A stretch of 13,028 nt of DNA from Spirochaetaceae bacterium. Its GTDB lineage: Bacteria; Spirochaetota; Spirochaetia; SZUA-6; Fen-1364. Where the stretch lies: the NCBI GenBank assembly GCA_003141795.1, contig PLNO01000336.1:1-13028 (forward strand). The letters run 5' to 3'. Both the position numbers and the translations under genes were made by a program. The notes beneath the pieces were generated by a model. That model was not told the DNA's origin. It saw only the letters and a list, made by a program, of their open reading frames with translations, and made no database searches. This document shows positions 1 through 6,023 of the stretch, piece after piece; within the stretch, counting starts at the first letter, position 1; each line of letters begins with the position of its first letter.

Positions 1-1279
1 TCGCCCACGAGCCCTTGAGCGTGAGGGTGCGGATGGCGCAGGTGTCCGCCATGCCGGCGCGGTCCTTCGCCTCCCACCCGACCAGCGCCGCCGCTCCCTG
101 CGTCCCGATCATGACCTTGACGGTCTGCCTGAGCCCCGACACCTCGAGTGCCTTGATGACCTCGCTCTGGTGCCCGAGAGTCACAGTCAGGAGAGCTGAC
201 AGGGCAAGGATATCGGGTCTGTATGTCCTGACCGCATCCACGAAGCGTGCTACTGCGACATCCGTGCCCAGGTCAATGACTTTGAAGCCGCGAGCCACGA
301 GGAACATGGTGACCGTGTTCTTGCCGATGTCGTGAATGTCGCCATGTACCGTGCCGATGACCACGCTGCCGAGAGACCGTGGCTTGATCCCGCCCTTGTC
401 GATCTCCGGACCGATGATTGCCATTGCTTCTTTCATGACCTGCGCCGTCCACAAGACCTCAGGAAGACCGACTGTGGCCTGGACGAACATTCTTTCGACT
501 TCTCTCATGGCGCCCGCAAGGGAATCAAATGCGTGGGTAGCAGATACCTGTTTCCTGACGACTTCGTGGGCCCATTCCACGGCTTCCCAATCATGGCGCT
601 GGACTACCGCCCGGCGAAGATTGTCGAGAATGTCGATATGCTCCGGTGACATGATGACGAGGCGGTGGCCCTCCTTCCACAGAACTCCTCGCCCCTTCAG
701 GTCGTTGAGCAAGCTGGTGATGGTACAGCGATTGGCGGCAACCAGCTCGCCGATGTCCTCGTGGGTGATATCCAGATCGATCTTGATCCCCGTTTTCGTC
801 TCCACGCCGTGCATCTGGGCCAGCTGCTTCAGGTTCTGCAGGAGCCGCTCCTGAACATCGAGGAAGGCAAAGTCGCGCGCCTTGCTTTCCATCAAGCTGG
901 TGCTCTGTGCGAGATTCCTCATCACGAGCATGGTGAAGTGGTTGTCGTGAGACAACAAGCTTTCGAAATCTCGAGGCTGGAGTGAAACGACCTCCGTGTC
1001 TCCCAGGGCTTGCGCGATTTCCTCGTGCTCCCTGCCCAGCAGATAGGCTACGGCTCCGGCGAGCTCACCCGGACCGAGGATGCGGTAGATGTAGGCCTTG
1101 CCCTCAGGGGAGAATGCGTACTCCCGTATCGCGCCCTTCTTCACAAGGAGGATGCTCTCAACAGGGTCGCCCTGCCAGAAGAGCATCTCTCCGCTCCTGT
1201 AGCGCCGTGCCCTGCCGAGGCCGGAGCTCTCAACGATGTCGAGCAGAGTCGAACCCGTGTCGTGCAAGTCCTCGCGCAA
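1..1279 (-). CDS. Crp/Fnr-type regulator fused to cobalamin (B12)-binding module, 3' end beyond window
   Basis: Predicted cytoplasmic one-component transcription factor; 426 residues lie in the window and no stop is reached. Residues about 20-130 form a cNMP-binding-type beta barrel (a GExLFxQGDP stretch at 30-39, GPGEL at 69-73). Residues 165-210 form a Crp-type winged helix-turn-helix (THEDIGELVAANRCTITSLL). Residues about 213-300 match the helical cap of methyltransferase corrinoid proteins. Residues 305-426 form a Rossmann B12-binding domain with GDIHDIG (D314, H316, G319; His is the expected cobalt ligand), S361-x-L363 and a GTQG turn at 392-395 where the family usually has GG. The residues that bind cAMP in E. 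coli CRP (Arg-Ser) are not present, and no Fnr-type N-terminal cysteine cluster is seen. A TTG start is preferred because GAAGG sits 8 nt upstream; a GTG at 1288 is in frame but only 3 nt from its best Shine-Dalgarno match. Domains are clear; ligand and targets are inference. Confidence 0.88.
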   Translation of the reverse strand, partial: MREDLHDTGSTLLDIVESSGLGRARRYRSGEMLFWQGDPVESILLVKKGAIREYAFSPEGKAYIYRILGPGELAGAVAYLLGREHEEIAQALGDTEVVSLQPRDFESLLSHDNHFTMLVMRNLAQSTSLMESKARDFAFLDVQERLLQNLKQLAQMHGVETKTGIKIDLDITHEDIGELVAANRCTITSLLNDLKGRGVLWKEGHRLVIMSPEHIDILDNLRRAVVQRHDWEAVEWAHEVVRKQVSATHAFDSLAGAMREVERMFVQATVGLPEVLWTAQVMKEAMAIIGPEIDKGGIKPRSLGSVVIGTVHGDIHDIGKNTVTMFLVARGFKVIDLGTDVAVARFVDAVRTYRPDILALSALLTVTLGHQSEVIKALEVSGLRQTVKVMIGTQGAAALVGWEAKDRAGMADTCAIRTLTLKGSWA

Positions 1280-1608
1280 GAGAGCCACCTTCTTCCCAAT
1301 TATGAGTCGAAGAAGTGCGCAAAAGGCAAGCCCGTAGCGGGCAGGTGGCTCATCGAGTAATGCCGCGGATCTTGTCCAGATTCCGCGCGTCGCGATGGGC
1401 TCGGTCTTTGGCGCCTAACCCTACCTTCCGCCCTTGCTGTGTAGGATGGAATGTTGAGGAAAAATGCCCGCCAAACGGACAGCCACTGACTTCGTCTGAA
1501 ACGTCATGAACTGCAGCGCGCGTTTCCGATTGACGCAAGTGAATGCCCGGTATGGCATTAGCCACAGTGAGCTACGAACAGCGCTGTTGCGGTGAAGTCG
1601 GCATCCGC

Positions 1609-1651
1609 CTTCCTGAACCGTAGGTCGGACGTTCGAGTCAGCCCTGGGGCA
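1609..1651 (+). repeat. tRNA 3'-half-like fragment (left copy)
   Basis: The stretch reads like the end of a tRNA gene. It has a variable-loop-like AGGTC, a T-loop GTTCGAGTC and an acceptor-like CTGGGGCA. The T-arm is degenerate, with three of five pairs forming, and no GCCCCAG 5' acceptor strand lies upstream, so it is not a working tRNA. A similar fragment in the same orientation lies at about 5635-5677. It may be a decayed tRNA or an attachment-site remnant. Confidence 0.4.
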
Positions 1652-1753
1652 TTTGTAATTCCTAACTAGATAAAAGTTGCACCATCGAGCGCCCAGAAAG
1701 AGCATATACTGTCAGATACAAAATTTCAGAAACTGCATCGGAATGCGACGTCT

Positions 1754-1776
1754 TCAACGGTTCCTAAAACCGTTGA
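1754..1776. repeat. perfect 9-bp inverted repeat with 5-nt loop
   Basis: TCAACGGTT, loop CCTAA, AACCGTTGA. The stem is moderately AT-rich and is not followed by a T-run on either strand, so it is a weak terminator candidate. It could be an operator or a small mobile-element end. It lies between the tRNA-like fragment and the accessory nucleotidyltransferase genes. Confidence 0.4.
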
Positions 1777-1885
1777 CGCTGCAATCTGTTTGACTGCCCA
1801 AGATAGCCTCGCGGGACGGCGGTCTTCTTCCGGCCCCGGAAAAACGAGACATCGAGGTAGTGGGTAGCGGCAAACTGCCCAATCC

Positions 1886-2017
1886 ATGCGAATGAGCCTC
1901 CCGGCCGCCTTGGCGCTCTCTCTCGGGCTGATGAAAGGAATGACTGCCTATATCAAGGCACATACTGACGGAACCTTCACTGTCTACCCGAACAAGCCCC
2001 CCGATATTCGGAGGTAA
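1886..2017 (+). CDS. small hypothetical ORF, possibly a remnant
   Basis: Forty-three codons from ATG 1886 (or 41 from ATG 1892), ending in TAA. The frame is hydrophobic at the start, then reads KGMTAYIKAHTDGTFTVYPN, and its C-terminus (PPDIRR) overlaps the Shine-Dalgarno of the next gene. The composition looks like a genuine protein tail, but there is no good ribosome-binding site in front. It may be the 3' end of a gene whose 5' part is lost, or simply noncoding. I do not recognise it. Confidence 0.25.
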   Translation: MRMSLPAALALSLGLMKGMTAYIKAHTDGTFTVYPNKPPDIRR

Positions 2018-2021
2018 CGCT

Positions 2022-2309
2022 ATGAGTGATCCAAGATTGCTTGGCCGCGCAAAACGCAACGTCTGGTGGCTCGCCCCAGAAGAAGCTCTGGAATTCCCGC
2101 AGCGGGTCATCGCCAGAATCATGGACGTGGGCACGTTTGAAGATATTCATGAGCTGATAGGGATCGTGGGCGAGGAAGCCCTGCGACAGACGTTACGAAC
2201 CGCTGAGCCCGGGCAATTTCGACCACGGTTCTGGTCGTACTGGCAATACCTTCTCAATGGGCTTGCCGATGACGCTCTGCCGCCCATGCCTGCGCGGAAG
2301 GTATCATGA
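2022..2309 (+). CDS. small protein partner of an AbiEii-type nucleotidyltransferase
   Basis: A 95-aa soluble protein with a strong GGAGGT Shine-Dalgarno 6 nt before ATG. It has a Trp/Pro-rich C-terminal part (FWSYWQYLLNG, then PPMPARKVS). The stop overlaps the next start in an ATGA arrangement (2306-2309), so the two genes were translationally coupled. Small proteins of this look commonly sit directly before AbiEii/MNT-type nucleotidyltransferases, and an antitoxin-like role is plausible from position alone. The family assignment is from memory, and no catalytic motif is seen. The gene itself appears intact although its partner is broken. Confidence 0.7.
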   Translation: MSDPRLLGRAKRNVWWLAPEEALEFPQRVIARIMDVGTFEDIHELIGIVGEEALRQTLRTAEPGQFRPRFWSYWQYLLNGLADDALPPMPARKVS

Positions 2310-2574
2310 GTCCGTTCAAGCCACATTTGGAAGTTCTGCCCGAAGCACAGAAGGAAACTTGGCCCATTCTGGGTTGGACTACCACCAATCGCTTTGTGTT
2401 GTACGGAGGAACTGCAATCGCACTGCGCTGCGGCCATCGCGCGTCAATCGACTTCGACTTCTTCACCGACCAGCCCGGTCATTGTACGGTGCCGCCTTCG
2501 CACCGGCAGAATGCCTTCGTGCCTTGACGTTTTTTGATGACGGCGACCTCACGAGTGAACCACAAGTTCCTTGA
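2306..2574 (+). pseudogene. AbiEii-type nucleotidyltransferase, internally deleted and frameshifted
   Basis: Frame one (ATG 2306) encodes the catalytic core of a DNA-polymerase-beta-type nucleotidyltransferase: YGGTAIALRCGHRASIDFDFF has the GG(T/S) turn followed by the paired acidic residues (DxD) that bind metal. About 14 residues later the similarity stops, and that frame ends at 2527. In another frame, from about 2474 to about 2562, the sequence reads LYGAAFAPAECLRALTFFDDGDL, which resembles the C-terminal part of the same family. About 100 or more middle residues therefore seem to be missing, and the two ends are joined out of frame at about 2475-2480. Full-length relatives are around 200 aa or more. 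No working enzyme is expected. Confidence 0.7.
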
Positions 2575-3550
2575 CATCTTCGGCGGGTCCTCCGCACTCC
2601 ACTGGGCGGACTCACACGAGCGCGACGAGATGATACGGATTCTGAACAGGGACGGCCGTGTAACGAACTACGAGTGCCGGATATCTGATACCCGGGGCAA
2701 CGTGCACAGCCGTCTCACCGCCTTGAGACTCGACCATGACAGAAACATTCTCGAAGGCTCCATCGTCGATGTCTCAGAACGCAAACAGCTGGAGGCCGAA
2801 AAAATCGAGCTGGAGCGCCGGAGCGCCTCAGCGAAAAAGCTTGAAGGCCTTGGCATCCTTGCCGGGGGCGTCGCCCACAACTTCAACAACCTGCTCGCGG
2901 TCATGCTCGGCAACGCGGAGATACTCCGTGACACGTTGCCCGCAGAGTCGGACTGCGCTTTCTTCGTCAAGGAGATCTTCAAGGCTGGATACCGCTCGCG
3001 TGATCTCATCGACAAGCTTTTACTGATGGGCCGAAAGCGGGTGCTGGACCTGAGGAGGATGGGCTTGAACGATGTTCTTAGGGACGGCGGTGCTGCGCTT
3101 CGTAAAGAGCTTCGAAGCAACATTGCCATCGACTTTTGTCTATCGACCTCGCCCTGCCCCGTCAAGGCGGACGTCGAGCGCATCAAGGAAATTCTCCTGA
3201 ATCTTGCCCTGAACGCACAGGATGCAATCCCCGGGGAGGGGCGACTGACGATTGCCACAAAAGAAGTGCTTTTGGAGGTGCCCATGGCGCGGCGTCAGGG
3301 TGATTGCATCCCCGGTCCATTCATCCAGCTCACCGTCAGCGATACCGGCGAAGGCATGGACCAGGAGACGATGACGAAGATATTCGACCCGTTTTTCACG
3401 ACAAAGGAACCAGGCAAGGGCACGGGGCTGGGGCTTTCCACAGTCTACGGCATTGTGCAGCAGCACAGCGGAAGCATCGAGGTGGAAAGTCAGCCTGAAA
3501 GGGGAACACAATTCAGGATCTACCTTCCCCGGGTATTGACTGCTGGATAA
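2537..3550 (+). pseudogene. PAS-domain sensor histidine kinase, 5'-truncated
   Basis: The open frame gives 337 residues (338 from TTG 2534). It begins inside a PAS domain (VNHKFLDIFG to SIVDVSERK, residues about 8-83), then continues with a coiled linker, a dimerisation/phosphoacceptor helix (GGVAHNFNNLL, His about 114) and a complete ATPase domain: N-box NLALNAQDA, G1 SDTGEGMD, F-box FDPFFTTKE, G2 GKGTGLGLS. It stops right after the ATPase domain, with no receiver. The PAS start and any sensor or membrane region are missing, and the first codons overlap the nucleotidyltransferase remnant. ATG 2537 has no Shine-Dalgarno. The catalytic core looks intact, so a shortened kinase could still be made, but the gene has lost its 5' end. 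Confidence 0.8.
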
Positions 3551-3600
3551 GCTCCCACGCCTGTACCGCTTGATTCTAATAGTTGGCCGAATGTCGGAAG

Positions 3601-3650
3601 GAGCGGAGCCGTCTCAGGTTTGACTGGGATCGTGCCTGATGGCCCCGCTC
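3601..3650. terminator. possible bidirectional terminator hairpin between convergent genes
   Basis: GAGCGGAGCC (3601-3610) pairs with GGCCCCGCTC (3641-3650), with one A-C mismatch, and TCAGG/CCTGA can extend the stem inward. It lies between the kinase on the plus strand and the DUF1761 gene on the minus strand, where a shared terminator is expected. There is no clear T-tract, so intrinsic termination is uncertain. Confidence 0.4.
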
Positions 3651-3659
3651 TGTCTCGCC

Positions 3660-4085
3660 TCATCTCCAGATGGCGATGATCCCCCCGAAAACGAAGTATG
3701 TCACGACGTACAGGCAATTATTGATGACCAGCACGATCGGTTTGCGGCCCTCGAACTGCGTGTTCAGGCTGTGTGTCACCACGAAAGCGAGCCAGGCGAT
3801 GATGCCGACCAGTGCGCCCGTCAGGAAGTCGGTGGCCTTGATACTGTGGATGACGACCTGGAGGCCGTAGGACAGAAGCAGCGATGCGACAAGGGCACCG
3901 CCCATGAGCCGGGGCATGGCTTTCCGGTCGGCCTCGGTCATTCCCTTTTTATTCGGGTCCATCCCGGTGTTGACCTGCCAGGACCTGAACCACGGCGCGG
4001 CGGGGGAATAGTACAGCCAACTCAGAAAGAAGTTGACTACGGCGATGACGACGAAGGGCAGCCAGGAAAAGCTGAAATCGAGCAT
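3660..4085 (-). CDS. DUF1761-type small integral membrane protein
   Basis: A 141-aa inner-membrane protein. Four hydrophobic segments are visible: SWLPFVVIAVVNFFLSWLYY near the N-terminus, LMGGALVASLLLSYGLQVVI, a FLTGALVGIIAWLAFVVTHS stretch, and VINNCLYVVTYFVFGGIIAIW at the end. The loop after the first helix (YYSPAAPWFRSWQ) and the SLNTQFEGRKP segment before the last helix resemble the DUF1761 family, whose function is unknown. ATG 4085 is chosen because AGGAGG sits 6 nt upstream; a start 7 codons earlier has no such site. The gene is transcribed toward the histidine kinase and stands alone, about 100 nt from the upstream diguanylate cyclase gene on the same strand. Confidence 0.82.
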   Translation of the reverse strand: MLDFSFSWLPFVVIAVVNFFLSWLYYSPAAPWFRSWQVNTGMDPNKKGMTEADRKAMPRLMGGALVASLLLSYGLQVVIHSIKATDFLTGALVGIIAWLAFVVTHSLNTQFEGRKPIVLVINNCLYVVTYFVFGGIIAIWR

Positions 4086-4187
4086 CGTGTTCCTCCTACC
4101 GGCCAAAGGTCGCGGTAGAAACCCTGACAGTCAATAATTTTCACATGAATCGGTGGCCTCTTCGCGCCGTTCCCTGCCGAACTGAAA

Positions 4188-5078
4188 CTACGGGGTGGCC
4201 GTCACGCGGTTCCTGCCCGCCTGCTTGGAGGCGTAAAGGCACTCGTCAGCCCTCTCTATGAGGGTATGTGCGTCAGCCCGCTCTTTCGACCACGTGGAGA
4301 CACCCGTGCTGAACGTGACGTTTACCACGGTCTCCTCCGTGCCGAATCTCAGCTCCGCCATCCCCCGCCTCACCGCCTCCAGTGTGAGCTCGACTTGGGC
4401 AAGCGGAGTTCCGTGGAGAATCACGAGGAACTCCTCCCCGCCGATACGGCCGACGACGTCCGTTTTTCGCAACCGCCTGACGAAGTAGTCGGCCATCTGC
4501 TTGAGGATGGCGTCGCCCATGGGGTGCCCGTAGGTGTCGTTGACCTTCTTGAAGAAGTCGATGTCGATCATGGCGACGGAGAAAGACTCCCCGTATCTGC
4601 GCGCCGACTCGCAATGCCGTACCAGCTCGTCCTGGACGTGGCGCCTGTTGAACAATCCCGTCAGCGAGTCCCGGATCGAGCCTTCGTGCAATCGCACGCC
4701 GAACTCCCGCATGCGCAAGGCCAGGCGCAGGCGCGCGAAGAGCTCCACCTGATCCGGCGGCTTGCGGATGAAGTCCGTGGCGCCTGCGTCGAGGGCGTCA
4801 CGGAGGTGGTTCGCGTCGTCGTAGCTCGTGATAATAAGCAGCGGAACGAGGTCGAACTCGCCGGTCGCGTGCCACTGATGGCAGAGCTCGGGACCCGTGG
4901 TATCCACGAGTTCCCAGTTCACGAGCACGGCGTCGATGTCTTTCTCGTGCATGCGCTCGGTTGCCTCGGCTCCCGAAACCGATTCGACAACTTTATACCC
5001 CTCGCGAAGGACCATATCCCGCAGCATGGCGCGCTGGGTGGTCGACTCTTCGACGATCATGATCTTCCGCTGCTCCAT
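4188..5078 (-). CDS. response regulator with GGDEF diguanylate cyclase domain
   Basis: A 296-aa cytoplasmic protein predicted to make cyclic di-GMP from two GTP. Residues 5-120 form a receiver domain (acidic pair E10-E11, T84, K106 in RKPP). Residues 135-293 form a GGDEF domain opening with DSLTGLFNRRH, with metal-binding D174 region (IDIDFFKKVND), active-site GGEEF (213-217) and an RKTD inhibitory site (204-207) placed five residues before it. The cyclase therefore looks active and product-inhibited. The receiver position that should carry the phosphorylated Asp is Asn54 (codon AAC, VLVNWEL), one base from Asp. Arrangement resembles PleD/WspR-type regulators. A purine-rich GAGGAGAGGCAGGGAC precedes ATG. 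No cognate kinase is adjacent. Confidence 0.9.
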   Translation of the reverse strand: MEQRKIMIVEESTTQRAMLRDMVLREGYKVVESVSGAEATERMHEKDIDAVLVNWELVDTTGPELCHQWHATGEFDLVPLLIITSYDDANHLRDALDAGATDFIRKPPDQVELFARLRLALRMREFGVRLHEGSIRDSLTGLFNRRHVQDELVRHCESARRYGESFSVAMIDIDFFKKVNDTYGHPMGDAILKQMADYFVRRLRKTDVVGRIGGEEFLVILHGTPLAQVELTLEAVRRGMAELRFGTEETVVNVTFSTGVSTWSKERADAHTLIERADECLYASKQAGRNRVTATP

Positions 5079-5634
5079 GTCCCTGCCTCTCCTCGAGCTC
5101 CCGTCACGAGGGCGCGCTCACCGCGGACCTCAGCGAAAATGGAATCTCAATGACAACAGCGATCAATGTGACGCTGATCCGGTTGTTCTTCAAAAATAAG
5201 GCTCCGCCTCCATTCTACATCGTAGCAGGTGAACGTTAATCGGCAAGTTTTATGCCAACATCCGAACGGCGTGAGGCACCTGCCATTCTGGTGGTTTTAG
5301 ATAAACACAATGGAAATAACAGAGATTCTTGTGCCACGGCAGCTTTCAAATTGTTTTGTAACATAGAGAGGAGCTCCATCGGTGTTCAGATGGAATGGAA
5401 CAAACGCAGAACGGTTTTGGAACGAATCGGCCTCTGGTCCGGGGCAGGCCAAGCGTTTGCCGAGAAGCGCTGATAATAGCTTTTATATAGTATGGATGGA
5501 TGGCAGTCGACATTCATCCTGTCGCTGTCATCACAGCGAATGACCTGCCCTCCAAATATAGTCCGGCTGGTGAGTTGTATTTGCGGGAGGGGGGGGCGCT
5601 TATAGTAGGCCAAGGGGTCAGCACGAGGATCGGG

Positions 5635-5677
5635 TTCCCAAAACCGCAGGTGAGATGTTCGAGTCATCCCTGGGGCA
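5635..5677 (+). repeat. tRNA 3'-half-like fragment (right copy)
   Basis: It resembles the last part of a tRNA gene: CCAAAACCGCAGGT followed by a T-arm that pairs at four of five positions (GATG/CATC around TTCGAGT) and the acceptor-like CTGGGGCA. It shares GTTCGAGTCA, CCCTGGGGCA and AACCG.AGGT with the copy at 1609-1651, in the same orientation. The sequence in front (about 5604-5634) does not fold into a proper D-arm or give a matching 5' acceptor strand, so this is a remnant rather than an intact tRNA. Confidence 0.4.
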
Positions 5678-5820
5678 AACTTCCTCCGACAACGGGCGCG
5701 TTCAGTTTCGCTCCCCATGTACGGGCAAGTACTCTAAGAAGATCCACAAGGTTCTAATGGCAAATTTGCGTGCGACTAAACACTCCTCACTTCGATAGCT
5801 TGGAACGCATTTTATCGGAA

Positions 5821-5849
5821 CCTCTTAGCGTCTTTTTAGCGGTAAGAGG
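5821..5849. repeat. 7-bp inverted repeat
   Basis: CCTCTTA (5821-5827) pairs with TAAGAGG (5843-5849) across a 15-nt T-rich loop. The gap contains AGCG twice. It is not followed by a T-tract. It could be a regulatory site of the downstream gene at 6024, but it is 175 nt away, so the role is open. Confidence 0.3.
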
Positions 5850-6023
5850 CCAAAGTTTAGCACAATAAGTATTCTAAAAAGAGATCAAGCAAGGTAGGCT
5901 GTGATGAGCGTGCCAGTTTGACATTTACATTGTGCACTCGGCTTCGTTCCCGGGCATCTTCTTCTCGCAGAGGCACATGGATCGGGTTCGGCGAAGGCCG
6001 GCATGCAAACAGGAGCTGACTCA

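Larger units (their letters stand above)
1280..1885. other. gene-free stretch upstream of the Crp-B12 gene
   Basis: No reading frame here resembles a protein on either strand; the open frames are short and have odd composition. It should hold the promoter of the minus-strand Crp-B12 gene, but I see no convincing -35/-10 pair. A short perfect hairpin (GCCCG-tag-CGGGC, 1330-1342) lies about 50 nt upstream of that gene's start, in its probable leader. The stretch also holds the tRNA-like fragment and the 9-bp hairpin listed separately. Confidence 0.5.
5079..6023. other. long gene-free stretch
   Basis: About 945 bp with no protein-like frame on either strand. Its left end must hold the promoter of the minus-strand diguanylate cyclase gene and its right end the promoter of the sensor-like gene at 6024. 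The TTGACA at 5919-5924 is a -35 candidate, but no good -10 follows. The stretch also contains an 8-G run (5589-5596), a small inverted repeat CGCTGT-catc-ACAGCG near 5523, a hairpin at 5821-5849 and a tRNA-like fragment. Base composition is uneven and AT-richer than the flanking genes, consistent with a junction or decayed region. Confidence 0.5.

Noticed and set aside
332..1360. Several plus-strand open frames of about 105-170 codons at the left edge
   Set aside because: They are antisense shadows of the high-GC Crp-B12 gene, whose minus-strand frame shows continuous domain motifs.
1436..1490. Possible cobalamin riboswitch: GAGGAAAAATGCCCGCC followed by GCCACTG on the plus strand, near a B12-related gene
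   Set aside because: The match is to fragments only; the conserved 3' and 5' arms are not found, and it is on the opposite strand from the Crp-B12 gene with no suitable gene downstream.
1421..1705. Minus-strand open frame containing RADSNVRP
   Set aside because: The RADSN-type peptide is the usual false translation of antisense tRNA T-loop sequence, here from the tRNA-like fragment.
4266..5153. Plus-strand open frame of 295 codons
   Set aside because: It is antisense to the REC-GGDEF gene, has a His/Val/Asp-rich composition typical of shadow frames and no domain.
5252..5473. 73-codon plus-strand frame in the long gene-free stretch
   Set aside because: No ribosome-binding site, low-complexity character and no recognisable motif.
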